Shown in pieces: positions 1 through 6,954 of a DNA stretch of 24,024 nucleotides (positions are counted from its first letter, which is position 1; each line of letters opens with the position of its first letter). The stretch is from Cyanobacteria bacterium UBA11153 (GTDB lineage Bacteria; Cyanobacteriota; Cyanobacteriia; Cyanobacteriales; Coleofasciculaceae), in contig DOIX01000117.1 of assembly GCA_003511885.1 (NCBI GenBank), forward strand, positions 10,217-34,240, read 5' to 3'. The notes under the pieces were generated by a model. That model saw only the letters and a program-made list of their open reading frames with translations, searched no databases and was not told where the DNA came from. The position numbers and the translations under genes are program-made.

Positions 1-2
1 AG

Positions 3-167
3 GGGTGTAACTCTTATTTCTGGTACTTTTCTCTATCTCAATCAGCGCTCGAAGCGGCATTGCTGTCAAGGTTTCCGATTTATACAGCAAACCCTAACTA
101 TTATAACGGTTTCCGCGTCGCTAACTCTCCAGGATTTAGTAACTTGATTTGCTTGCTGCTCCTGTAA
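3..167 (+). CDS. Possible 3' end of an FGE/SUMF1-like gene entering from the left edge
   Basis: A frame open from the window edge to a TAA at 165-167 ends in a peptide containing NPNYYNGFRVANSP. A GFRV motif close to the C-terminus is typical of formylglycine-generating-enzyme (SUMF1) domains, which are common in cyanobacteria. Upstream in this frame the usual RGGSW-like segment is not clear. Frame 1 instead reads RGVTLISGTF, so the remnant may be frameshifted. Only about 54 codons are visible, so this is a weak call; the stretch could equally be non-coding. Confidence 0.2.
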   Translation, partial: GCNSYFWYFSLSQSALEAALLSRFPIYTANPNYYNGFRVANSPGFSNLICLLLL

Positions 168-213
168 GCGATCGCTCATATATTATAACTATTGGAGATA
201 CTGTACATAAAAT

Positions 214-1062
214 TCAATCGCCATTTTTCTGCTTCTCCAAAAATCCTTCCACAGTGCGATTAAATTCTTCTGGTTTTACCAGAAAAGGCCAATGATTACC
301 AGGAATTTGACAAATTTCTAAGTTATTCAGATAGGTTTTATAAGGTTTAATTTGCCAATCCATGCGATTCACCCCTTTTTCTGGTTGAATGAAAAGAGTT
401 GGAATATCAATTGGTACAGTAAATCCCGCTACTTCCATCACATCTTCAAAAATCCCATCTCGTGCGGCAATCGTAAACTTACTCCCCCAACTGCCATCAG
501 ATTTTTGTTCGATTCCTGCTTTAAATACTTCCTGTTGTAATGGACTCCATCCTGCGTATTCACTTAACTGACATGCCTGTTTTTCGGCTGCTTCATAACT
601 AGCAAAAGGTCCCATGGCTTTGAGAAAGGGTAAAACATTGTATAAAAGAGGGAAAGTAAGTTGAAAAATCTTGGGAATTTTCCAGATAAAAATGGGATCG
701 ACAAGAATCATACTCCGTAAAAGTTGAGGATTTTCTCTTGCCCAAATCGCCGCTAATTTACCCGTCCATGAATGACCGATAATATGAGCAGATGACCAGC
801 CTAAATAAGTCATGAGAGATTCTAAATCTGCGATAGCATCCTTAAAAGTATAATCCCCTTCAGGCTTGCTGCTGTCCCCATGACCGCGCATATCTGGAGC
901 GATAATATGGTAACGGTTACTGAGATAGTCGCCCAAACTCGACCAAACTAGGGCGTTATCTGCTAAACCATGCAATAGGAGTAAGGGTTCATTGCCTTGA
1001 TGCCACTCTAGGTAAGAGAGTTGGATATTGGGTAAGGATAGAGTTTTGCGGATAGGTTTCAT
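214..1062 (-). CDS. Alpha/beta-fold hydrolase
   Basis: A 282-aa soluble protein with the layout of the alpha/beta-hydrolase superfamily. The LLLLHGLADN segment near residues 27-36 would form the oxyanion-hole HG motif, followed by PDMRGHGDS at 57-64. The nucleophile elbow is GHSWTG with Ser98, and a C-terminal histidine lies in GNHWPF (His257). The elbow reads G-H-S-W-T rather than the usual G-x-S-x-G, so the last elbow glycine is replaced by Thr and a Gly follows. The acid is probably an Asp between residues 208 and 235. Length and motifs fit the Abhydrolase_1 group of esterases, lyases and dehalogenase-like enzymes; the substrate cannot be told. ATG start at 1062. It appears to be a single transcription unit, with a repeat-filled spacer upstream. 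Confidence 0.88.
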   Translation of the reverse strand: MKPIRKTLSLPNIQLSYLEWHQGNEPLLLLHGLADNALVWSSLGDYLSNRYHIIAPDMRGHGDSSKPEGDYTFKDAIADLESLMTYLGWSSAHIIGHSWTGKLAAIWARENPQLLRSMILVDPIFIWKIPKIFQLTFPLLYNVLPFLKAMGPFASYEAAEKQACQLSEYAGWSPLQQEVFKAGIEQKSDGSWGSKFTIAARDGIFEDVMEVAGFTVPIDIPTLFIQPEKGVNRMDWQIKPYKTYLNNLEICQIPGNHWPFLVKPEEFNRTVEGFLEKQKNGD

Positions 1063-1445
1063 TAAAGAAAGCGCAAATAATTACGATCTTATTTTACAAG
1101 AGATAGGGAAACCAATTGGCTCTCCTTCAAGTCGATTGATAAAGAGGAATTATAATAAAAAAAAGCTTATAGGGCAAGACTTTCAGTTCAATACCCATAA
1201 GTCCCAGGATGCTGTAGGGGCGAAGCATTCGGGCGATCAATTTTGCTGCTTGACCAAGATTTTTGTATCCGAATGCTTCGCCCTTCCATGGGATCGCTCT
1301 GATAGAGATGTTTCTATATTTCTCAAAGGTTAATGGCGAAGTATATGGAAAGCAAAATCTCAGGTTTTTGCTGAAAATTTATCGCCCATATCCTTCGCCC
1401 CTACAAGATTTCAGAGGATTGAATTTCTAATTGCCAAGGATATTT
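1063..1445. other. Repeat-filled intergenic spacer
   Basis: This 383-bp spacer lies between the alpha/beta-hydrolase and Nudix genes. Its main content is the inverted-repeat element at 1213-1405. Short open frames here read through the repeat and do not resemble proteins. No promoter with clear -35 and -10 boxes was recognised. Confidence 0.5.
1213..1405. repeat. MITE-like element with nested inverted repeats
   Basis: TGTAGGGGCGAAG at 1213-1225 is matched perfectly by its reverse complement at 1393-1405, bounding a 193-bp element. Nested inside, the 15-mer GGGCGAAGCATTCGG at 1218-1232 has a perfect inverted copy at 1269-1283, able to form a hairpin with a 36-nt loop. The GTAGGGGCGAAGCATTCGG sequence is a familiar dispersed repeat of filamentous cyanobacteria. 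No transposase is encoded. Confidence 0.75.
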
Positions 1446-1973
1446 CTAAAAAAGAATATCTCGCAATCTAAAATACCCAATCTGACAAGCCGAATAATCG
1501 CATTCAGCTAAATAATCGAAAGGATGCCATTCATTTTTACTAATCGATTCAAAGTAACTGCCATCCTGCTGTGCTACTTCCGGCTTAATATCTGTGACAT
1601 CAGCATAATACATATAGCAAATTTCATTAGTTTGAGTACCAATAATATACTTACCTAACGGCAAAACTTGAACTGAATAACCAGCTTCTTCATAGACTTC
1701 TCTGATTGCTGCTGATTCTGGCGATTCTCCTGTATCGATACCTCCAGTAATTGGACAAGGATAGAGTCTAAGTTGTTCATTAATCTCAGTATTATCGATA
1801 CAAAGGGGTTGCTGTCTAATTAGAATGTCATATTCTTTGGGGCTAACTTGGCTTTTTCTCAGGAGAAATATAGCAACAGAGTCTCTTCCTTTCCTTTCTA
1901 AGTAATAAAATCCTTTATCCGTTTCTTTGACACTAATCCACTTGGTACTAAAAATAATTTTTTCTTGTTTCAT
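1446..1973 (-). CDS. Nudix hydrolase
   Basis: A 175-aa protein with a complete Nudix box at about residues 77-99: G-x5-E-x7-REVYEEAGY, matching the consensus GX5EX7REUXEEXGU at every fixed position. The glutamates of REVYEE bind the divalent metal used to hydrolyse nucleoside-diphosphate-linked compounds. N-terminal strands (KWISVKET, DSVAIFLLRK) and the preceding PITGGID fit the ADP-ribose pyrophosphatase-like branch, which would mean turnover of ADP-ribose or nucleotide sugars. The real substrate cannot be assigned from sequence. ATG start at 1973, no strong Shine-Dalgarno. It is separated from both neighbours by repeat-bearing spacers and so is probably transcribed alone. Confidence 0.9.
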   Translation of the reverse strand: MKQEKIIFSTKWISVKETDKGFYYLERKGRDSVAIFLLRKSQVSPKEYDILIRQQPLCIDNTEINEQLRLYPCPITGGIDTGESPESAAIREVYEEAGYSVQVLPLGKYIIGTQTNEICYMYYADVTDIKPEVAQQDGSYFESISKNEWHPFDYLAECDYSACQIGYFRLRDILF

Positions 1974-2035
1974 TTGACGAAGTGTGGATATCAGCGGAAG
2001 AATTATAGCACTACGGTTTGAGATTAGGATCTTTT

Positions 2036-2067
2036 GATCCCCCCTAGCCCCCCTTATTAAGGGGGGA
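2036..2067. repeat. Dispersed palindromic repeat (GATCCCCCC family), copy 1
   Basis: GATCCCCCCTAG is followed by the perfect palindrome CCCCCCTTA-T-TAAGGGGGG at 2048-2066 (9-bp arms). A diverged inverted copy is at 17312-17344. It sits 16 bp beyond the stop of the exported-protein gene and could stop transcripts as a hairpin, but no T-run follows on the minus strand, so an intrinsic terminator is not established. Confidence 0.65.
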
Positions 2068-2082
2068 ATAAGTCCAATCAGT

Positions 2083-2463
2083 TTAATTTGTGGTTTGAGA
2101 GTTAGACGGTGGATTTGTTGGCGAAACTTCCTGTCTATTCTTCAATAGCTGTTCCCGCTGACGTAGTAAATCATCAGTTGCGCGATCTAAATTTCGATTT
2201 ATACCATCGGCAAATCCCTCACTATCTACACTCTGATTTACACTATGAATTAAATCAAACACGCTGAAGCCGCTATTACCCGTTAAGGGATCTTGTTCAT
2301 TTTGGCGATTGTTCAAATCTTCGAGAGGTTTCACTCTATCTGCTGACTGTGCTGTAGCAGATTGAGGTAGGATAGCAGAAGTAATTGCGATCGCGAATGT
2401 GGCAACACCAACACCCGCAGCAATAGGAGCAAATTTGGCAAGAAACTGAGTTTTAATTTTCAT
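2083..2463 (-). CDS. Small secreted protein of unknown function
   Basis: A 126-aa protein with a clear N-terminal signal sequence: basic MKIKTQFLAK, a hydrophobic core (about residues 13-33), then SATAQSADR, which offers a signal-peptidase I site after ATA. The mature part is short, hydrophilic and rich in Asn, Gln, Asp and Arg. It has a helix-prone middle (NRNLDRATDDLLRQREQLL) and a low-complexity Pro/Asn/Ser/Thr tail. No cysteine remains, so it is not a lipoprotein. I do not recognise a family. It is probably exported to the periplasm. ATG at 2463; the Uma2 gene is 51 bp upstream on the same strand, so cotranscription is possible. Confidence 0.7.
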   Translation of the reverse strand: MKIKTQFLAKFAPIAAGVGVATFAIAITSAILPQSATAQSADRVKPLEDLNNRQNEQDPLTGNSGFSVFDLIHSVNQSVDSEGFADGINRNLDRATDDLLRQREQLLKNRQEVSPTNPPSNSQTTN

Positions 2464-2514
2464 AAGAGTTTATCAGTAACAGATTCCATTTCCATATTAA
2501 CTTAAGTTTTAAAG

Positions 2515-3300
2515 TCAAACTCGATCCGGATCGATTCCTTGTTCCCGCAATATTTCAGCAAGTCTCTGCGCCCGTAATTCAGCTTCAGTAGCCCGTAATT
2601 CAGCTTCAGTAGCCCGTGATTCTAACTCCAAAGAATTTAGTAAACGCGAACCTGTTTCTCTATCAATCATTACCACTTTGCCCTCCTGTAAGCCCATCCA
2701 CAAACCAACAGTTTCACACAAAATCATCCCTTCTTCATCGGGAACCATCGGTAGATAAATTCCCTCCACCAATCGATAACCTAAAACTTCGTCAATTATT
2801 TCACCTCTTTGGCGACGACGATCGAAAATTACATACTCTTGTACTCCTGCTTTAGCATATTGCTTTACCTTAGTTTCCCTGTCTTCCTTCCGGTAGCGAG
2901 GTGAAACAACTTCAATCATTAATACTGGAATAACACCCTCTTCTTTCACTAAAAATTCAGTGCGGTTTTCCTCCTTATTTTGGACACCAAAAACCACACA
3001 AGTATCGGGACAATGATCCTTCAAATCGCCCCTACCCCAGCGAATAATCAAATCTCGAAAAACTGCGGTGCTAGGATTGTTAGCATAGCGGCGTGCGAGG
3101 ATATCTTTCGCATCACCTGCGGTATTGTCGTGAAAGGTACTGTTAGGCAAGTGATAACCTTCTTCAGGATGGAGAAATTCTTCAGGAGTTAAGGGAATTT
3201 GTACTGTCGAAGTCGTACCGTTAGGTTGCTCAATTGTTTCAGTGCGCCAACCACATTCAGCTAAATCTTCAATAGTATAATGAGGAACGGTGAGAGTCAT
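2515..3300 (-). CDS. Uma2 family (DUF820) putative endonuclease
   Basis: A 261-aa member of the Uma2/DUF820 family, heavily expanded in cyanobacteria and predicted to have a PD-(D/E)XK nuclease fold. Visible family landmarks are HCPDTCVVFG (Asp99), VPVLMIEVVSPRYRKED with the acidic Glu130, and KVKQYAKAGVQEYVIFD. These supply the Asp, Glu and Lys expected of the fold. The C-terminus is a charged helical tail with a repeated RATEAEL unit, encoded by a 21-bp tandem DNA repeat. Biological roles of Uma2 proteins are largely unknown. ATG at 3300, no clear Shine-Dalgarno. Confidence 0.85.
   Translation of the reverse strand: MTLTVPHYTIEDLAECGWRTETIEQPNGTTSTVQIPLTPEEFLHPEEGYHLPNSTFHDNTAGDAKDILARRYANNPSTAVFRDLIIRWGRGDLKDHCPDTCVVFGVQNKEENRTEFLVKEEGVIPVLMIEVVSPRYRKEDRETKVKQYAKAGVQEYVIFDRRRQRGEIIDEVLGYRLVEGIYLPMVPDEEGMILCETVGLWMGLQEGKVVMIDRETGSRLLNSLELESRATEAELRATEAELRAQRLAEILREQGIDPDRV
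2571..2622 (-). repeat. 21-bp tandem repeat inside the Uma2 gene
   Basis: CCCGTAATTCAGCTTCAGTAG occurs at 2571-2591 and again, identical, at 2592-2612. A partial third copy (CCCGTGATTC) lies at 2613-2622. The 7-codon period keeps the reading frame and encodes repeated RATEAEL, so copy-number change would lengthen or shorten a helical tail without breaking the gene. Confidence 0.85.
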
Positions 3301-3540
3301 AACTGATTCGTTCCGAATTGTCTTGTTGATACAATCATCTTACAGCATATTCCAGGTAAATTAAACTGCTGTGTATCTAAACTCGATAGTAAAGATAGGG
3401 AAGGGGGAACGAGGAACAGGTAACGAGAAAGTATTTAGTTTACTCAATCCTCACCTCCTTCCCATCCTTACTTCCCGTCAAGCATTGGGATTGAAAATCC
3501 TGGTGAAATCACAAAACTATATCCCCATTCCCCATTCCCA

Positions 3541-4434
3541 TCAACCAAAGCGACGGCGTAGTAAGGGATTAATTGCCACAAATACTAGGGCAGCAAAACC
3601 CAATAAGATTAAAATTGCCCCGCCAAAAGTAATGGAAATCCAAGGAGTTTCCATCACCACACTTGCCAAAGACCAATCACTATATAAATAAAGATAGCGA
3701 ATTGGTTCAATAGCGTAGGTGAGAGGATTCAAACTTGCCACTATTTGTAACCATCCCGGCATAAATGATAGGGGTGCGAGGGCAGTGCTGGCAAATAATA
3801 AAGGCAGTGTCATGACAAAGATAACCGCAATTAGCTCAATATGACCAGGTAGAGCAAAAGCTAATCCTAGACTTAAGGCAGTGACACCTAAAACAAGAAG
3901 AAATATAATTATTGCGATCGCGCCCAATTCCACTAAATTCGGCAAACCTGCACCCAGAAAGGCACTGGCGGCAATAATTACCATTGTTTGGACTAAACTC
4001 AGAGAAATAATGTAAATTGCGGAAGCTACTACAATCGAAAACCGAGAAGCTAAGGGTGCTACCAGCAAACGGTTAAGGAAACCAAATTCTCTGTCAAACA
4101 TGACTGGTAATCCTGCATTAAGTGCCCCTGCAAATGCCGTGAACACAATAATTCCCGCACCGAGAAATTTACCGTAAGCCAGTCCATCGCCAAAGAAGCC
4201 AGCGGGAGCATTTTGAAATAATGCACCAAAGAGAATTAACCACATTAATGGCTGAATGATACCAGCAATTAAGGTGGAAGGACGACGTTGGAGCTGAATA
4301 AATAGACGTTTGGTAAGGGCTAATGTTTCCTGAATGAATTCAGCCAAACCAGGGGTATCGTTAATCGGGATGGGTTGGGTGGTTTCAGGTTGCCAGTTAA
4401 GATCGGATTTTTCAGTAGTAATGCTTGTGTTCAT
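3541..4434 (-). CDS. ABC-2 type transporter permease (DrrB-like)
   Basis: A 297-aa membrane protein. An acidic and polar N-terminal tail of about 30 residues leads into the typical ABC-2 opening (TLALTKRLFIQLQRRPST, then IIQPLMWLILFGALF). About six hydrophobic segments follow, at roughly residues 56-76, 95-110, 130-160, 172-195, 200-225 and 268-290. This is the DrrB/NodJ layout of exporters that act with a separate ATPase. The partner ATPase is the gene at 4850-5869, upstream on the same strand. The 415-bp gap between them is unusually long and holds a hicB relic plus a MITE-like element, so the pair may no longer share one compact transcript. The exported substrate (drug, lipid or polysaccharide) cannot be inferred. 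ATG at 4434. Confidence 0.88.
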   Translation of the reverse strand: MNTSITTEKSDLNWQPETTQPIPINDTPGLAEFIQETLALTKRLFIQLQRRPSTLIAGIIQPLMWLILFGALFQNAPAGFFGDGLAYGKFLGAGIIVFTAFAGALNAGLPVMFDREFGFLNRLLVAPLASRFSIVVASAIYIISLSLVQTMVIIAASAFLGAGLPNLVELGAIAIIIFLLVLGVTALSLGLAFALPGHIELIAVIFVMTLPLLFASTALAPLSFMPGWLQIVASLNPLTYAIEPIRYLYLYSDWSLASVVMETPWISITFGGAILILLGFAALVFVAINPLLRRRFG

Positions 4435-4502
4435 TGGTTGTTATTTATTGTGGCTTGTTGGTTTAACGTTTCTGTTAGATCTCATTGGGACTCTAACATT
4501 TC

Positions 4503-4621
4503 CAGTACTTACGCAAAACCCCCCAGCGAGCAAGATGCTCGCACTACATATATAGGACACTTAACTCTTATACCACTATTGGTGAGAGGATCGCTCACGC
4601 TCAGAAAATGCGTAAGTCCTG
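4503..4621. mobile_element. MITE-like element, copy A
   Basis: A 119-bp non-coding element. Terminal inverted repeats are CAGTACTTACGCA (4503-4515) and TGCGTAAGTCCTG (4609-4621), matching at 12 of 13 positions. Internally it has a GCGAGCA/TGCTCGC hairpin near 4525-4545 and ACCACTATTGGT near 4572-4583. The second copy at 8738-8826 has the same ends and the same ACCAATAGTGG core when read in the same orientation. No transposase is present, so it would need one supplied elsewhere. It replaces the 3' end of the hicB relic. Confidence 0.7.
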
Positions 4622-4781
4622 ATATCTTCATCTTCCAAGAGCATCTCAATTACCTCCCGCAGATTTTCTGGCAACTCGTCCAGGTTTTCTCCCTGAGAAT
4701 GTGCCCCATCAAGCCAGGAACATAACCCACATAAAGGTTGGTATCTGGATCTCTTTCAATAATTGCCGTAAAGGTTTTCAT
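4622..4781 (-). pseudogene. HicB-family antitoxin relic, frameshifted and truncated
   Basis: Read from ATG at 4781, the minus strand gives MKTFTAIIERDPDTNLYVGY followed by VPGLMG. This is the characteristic N-terminus of HicB-type antitoxins (a partial RNase H-like fold). After LMG the frame breaks in the C-run at 4704-4707. Restoring one base gives a continuous family-like sequence (HSQGENLDELPENLREVIEM, then LLEDED). Without that base, translation soon meets a TAA. The 3' end then runs straight into the terminal repeat of the MITE-like element at 4621. No HicA toxin gene lies on either side. This appears to be a dead remnant of a hicAB or solitary hicB locus. Confidence 0.8.
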
Positions 4782-4849
4782 CTGAGTTTTTGGTAGGGTA
4801 TAGAGATTGAGATAAATTAGCTATGAGCCATTAATTAGCCATTCTAAAT

Positions 4850-5869
4850 TTACCTCATACTTTTCTTTTTCTCTGCTTTTAAATCGCGGATTCCTGCTGC
4901 CGCAATTTCCGCATCTAGTAAAGTTTGTCCTGTAGCTGCGAGGTAGACATCATCAAGACTGGGACGGGATTGGGCGATACTAAAGATGGGCAAACCTGCT
5001 GAATTTAAGGATTCTTGAATGGTAATTAATCCATTGCTTTGGGATGTCACCACGAGGTTGAGAGAATTACCTTGGGCTGTATTAATAATAGCCTCTTGGA
5101 CAAAGGGTAGGGCTTCAAGCATTCCTTTGGCTTTCTCAGCTTCATCTATAGGGGAAAATTCGCGAATTTTGAGGGTAATGCGATCGCCTCCTACTTTATC
5201 CTTTAATTGAGATGGTGTCCCAGCGGCAATGACAACGCCTTTGTCGATAATCGCTACGTTGTCGGCTAATGCGTCAATTTCTTCCAAATAATGGCTGGTA
5301 ATGACAACGGTTGTCCCCGCTTCTCGCAGTTGACGGAGGAAATCCCACACTACCACTCGACTTTCAATATCCAAGCCCACAGTTGGTTCATCAAGGACTA
5401 AAATATCCGGTTGATGGAGCAATCCAGCGGCTAAGTCGAGACGCTTGCGCAAACCTCCCGAATAAGTACCCGTCTTTTGATTAGCATATTCCCGCAATCC
5501 CAACAGCGAGATCGTTCTATCGATCCTTTGTTTGGCAAAAGCCGAGGGGAGGTGATAAAGTGCTGCTTGCAATTCCAATAATTCTCTACCTGTGAGCATT
5601 TTATCCAAGGCGACTTCCTGCGCCACATAGCCTAAGCGTCGTCGTGCGGCTGTAGGCTTCGCGATCGCAGAAATGCCAGAAACCTCTATTTTTCCCCCAT
5701 CTGGGTTGCTGAGGGTACACAAACAGCGAATGGTGGTGGTTTTCCCTGCCCCATTGGGACCGAGTAAACCAAAAATCTCACCGGGTTCAACCTTAAAGGA
5801 GATATCCTTGACGGCGTAGACATCACCGTAGCGCTTTTGCAAGTTTTCGATTAAAACGGCTGGAGCCAT
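4850..5869 (-). CDS. ABC transporter ATP-binding protein (DrrA-like)
   Basis: A 339-aa ABC ATPase with all motifs: Walker A GPNGAGKT (37-44), Q-loop Gln84 in YVAQE, signature YSGGLRKRLDLA (136-147; Tyr replaces the usual Leu), Walker B ILVLDEPTVGLD (156-167) and the H-loop His193 in ITSHYLEE. About 100 extra residues after the nucleotide-binding domain match the DrrA/DUF4162-type C-terminal domain that helps couple to the permease. It should energise export through the ABC-2 permease at 3541-4434. ATG at 5869, no strong Shine-Dalgarno. The upstream spacer is G-rich and repetitive. Confidence 0.92.
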   Translation of the reverse strand: MAPAVLIENLQKRYGDVYAVKDISFKVEPGEIFGLLGPNGAGKTTTIRCLCTLSNPDGGKIEVSGISAIAKPTAARRRLGYVAQEVALDKMLTGRELLELQAALYHLPSAFAKQRIDRTISLLGLREYANQKTGTYSGGLRKRLDLAAGLLHQPDILVLDEPTVGLDIESRVVVWDFLRQLREAGTTVVITSHYLEEIDALADNVAIIDKGVVIAAGTPSQLKDKVGGDRITLKIREFSPIDEAEKAKGMLEALPFVQEAIINTAQGNSLNLVVTSQSNGLITIQESLNSAGLPIFSIAQSRPSLDDVYLAATGQTLLDAEIAAAGIRDLKAEKKKSMR

Positions 5870-5931
5870 AATTTACTACTATAGGTTGCTATACAAATCT
5901 CAACAGTATTTCTTTTTATCTTAATGGCAAT

Positions 5932-5964
5932 GGGGAGCGGGGGGATGGGGCGCAGGGAGTGGGG
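5932..5964 (+). other. G-rich tract with G-quadruplex potential
   Basis: Five runs of three to six guanines occur in 33 bp (5932-5935, 5939-5944, 5947-5950, 5955-5957, 5961-5964) with loops of 2-4 nt, which satisfies the usual G-quadruplex pattern. It lies 63-95 bp upstream of the ABC ATPase start, with the G-rich strand being the template strand for that gene. The rest of the 5870-6225 spacer holds the heptad repeat at 6000-6030 and the palindrome at 6075-6090. No protein-like frame was seen. Confidence 0.45.
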
Positions 5965-5999
5965 AGTGGATAGATAGGGTTCAGGGGAAGATATAACAA

Positions 6000-6030
6000 G
6001 GGACTAGGGGCTAGGGGCTAGGGACTAGGG
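6000..6030. repeat. Heptanucleotide tandem repeat
   Basis: Four consecutive 7-mers, GGGACTA, GGGGCTA, GGGGCTA and GGGACTA, followed by GGG. This is the short tandemly repeated (STRR) type common in filamentous cyanobacterial spacers. A related sequence forms the loop region of the hairpin at 11621-11662. Confidence 0.8.
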
Positions 6031-6074
6031 AAGAAAGTCGGAAAATCAATGGTTTCAGGAATCGAGAACGCCTT

Positions 6075-6090
6075 AACCGCCCTGGCGGTT
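6075..6090. repeat. AACCGCC/GGCGGTT palindrome
   Basis: AACCGCC and GGCGGTT are separated by CT, a perfect 7-bp stem, followed by GCTATA. A related, imperfect copy (TAGCAACCGCC, then GGCGG and GTT) lies at 8961-8989 upstream of the kinase gene end. This is a dispersed cyanobacterial hairpin repeat. Confidence 0.6.
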
Positions 6091-6225
6091 GCTATACTTC
6101 TTCCGTGGGTGTTGAGGGATGATTCTGGCGCGATCGCTCTGTATAGGAATTAGAATAGAATTGTCAAGATCGGCAGATTGCTTGAGAAGTTGAGTTGAAT
6201 CAAATGGAGCAAAAGGGCAAAATCA

Positions 6226-6855
6226 ATGGTACAAACCTTTGCGATTAGCCAAGCACTGGAAAGTTTGAGCGTGGTTGAAGATAAATTTAACCTCGTTGAA
6301 AGTTCAGACGATAGTTTTTTTGTTGAATGGTATCAAAATCTACCAGAATTGAGCGCAGCAGAAAAAGCGACATTAGATCGCTATAAAGAGCGATTTTTAG
6401 CCCATCGATATCGCGGAAATTTATCGGAAGGTGCTGTAGATCGTTTACTCCTATCTCCCTTATTAGATCTAGCTGGGCTGTACGATCCTAATTTTTCCAT
6501 TGATACAGAAAAATCTGTTGAAGTTGTTGCTGAAGATGATAATGCAGTTTATCGTGGTAGGATTGATGCCTTAATTATCGAACATCAACTCTGGGTGCTG
6601 GTGGTTGAGGAAAAAGCAAGCAGAGTGGATATGGAAACAGCAATACCGCAGTGCTTATCATATATGGTAGGAAGTCCAAATTTAGAAAAACCTGTCTATG
6701 GTTTGGTGACAAACGGACATCAATTTGCTTTTATTAAACTGCAACAGCGCAGTCAGAAAGAATATGGAATTTCTGATACTTTCTCATTGCGATCGCACCA
6801 GAATAATCTGTACGATGTTGTCCGGATTTTAAAGCAAATTCGCACTCGGCTTTAA
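6226..6855 (+). CDS. PD-(D/E)XK-fold protein, HsdR N-terminal-like
   Basis: A 209-aa protein with the D-(x)n-E-x-K signature of restriction-type nucleases: GRIDALI (Asp114), then LWVLVVEEKAS (Glu128-Glu129-Lys130). Next comes a Gln-containing QCLSYMVGS segment and PVYGLVTNGHQFAFIKL, as in the N-terminal nuclease domain of type I restriction subunit R. It lacks the helicase and translocase domains (full HsdR is about 1000 aa), and no hsdM or hsdS is nearby. It is therefore a stand-alone nuclease-fold protein of a kind common in cyanobacteria, with no demonstrated role I know of. ATG at 6226 with only a weak GGAG-like site about 17 nt upstream. It is the only plus-strand gene in the left half. 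Confidence 0.8.
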   Translation: MVQTFAISQALESLSVVEDKFNLVESSDDSFFVEWYQNLPELSAAEKATLDRYKERFLAHRYRGNLSEGAVDRLLLSPLLDLAGLYDPNFSIDTEKSVEVVAEDDNAVYRGRIDALIIEHQLWVLVVEEKASRVDMETAIPQCLSYMVGSPNLEKPVYGLVTNGHQFAFIKLQQRSQKEYGISDTFSLRSHQNNLYDVVRILKQIRTRL

Positions 6856-6954
6856 GAAAGGGGCGATCGCACTAAGTTGAAGGATACAATACGATCGCGA
6901 ATGTTACAAGACCTGATAACTTGGCATTGAATGCTTACCTACCAGAAGCAACCG

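Noticed and set aside
1028..1333. Open frame of 101 codons on the plus strand
   Set aside because: It overlaps the hydrolase gene start and reads through the inverted-repeat element; its sequence is not protein-like.
4375..4725. Open frame of 116 codons on the plus strand between the ABC genes
   Set aside because: It runs antisense through the permease 5' end, the MITE-like element and the hicB relic; the minus-strand HicB similarity explains the region.
6226..6855. A restriction-modification or defence locus around the nuclease-fold protein
   Set aside because: No methyltransferase, specificity subunit, helicase or other defence gene lies beside it, and Uma2 and such stand-alone proteins are routine in cyanobacteria.
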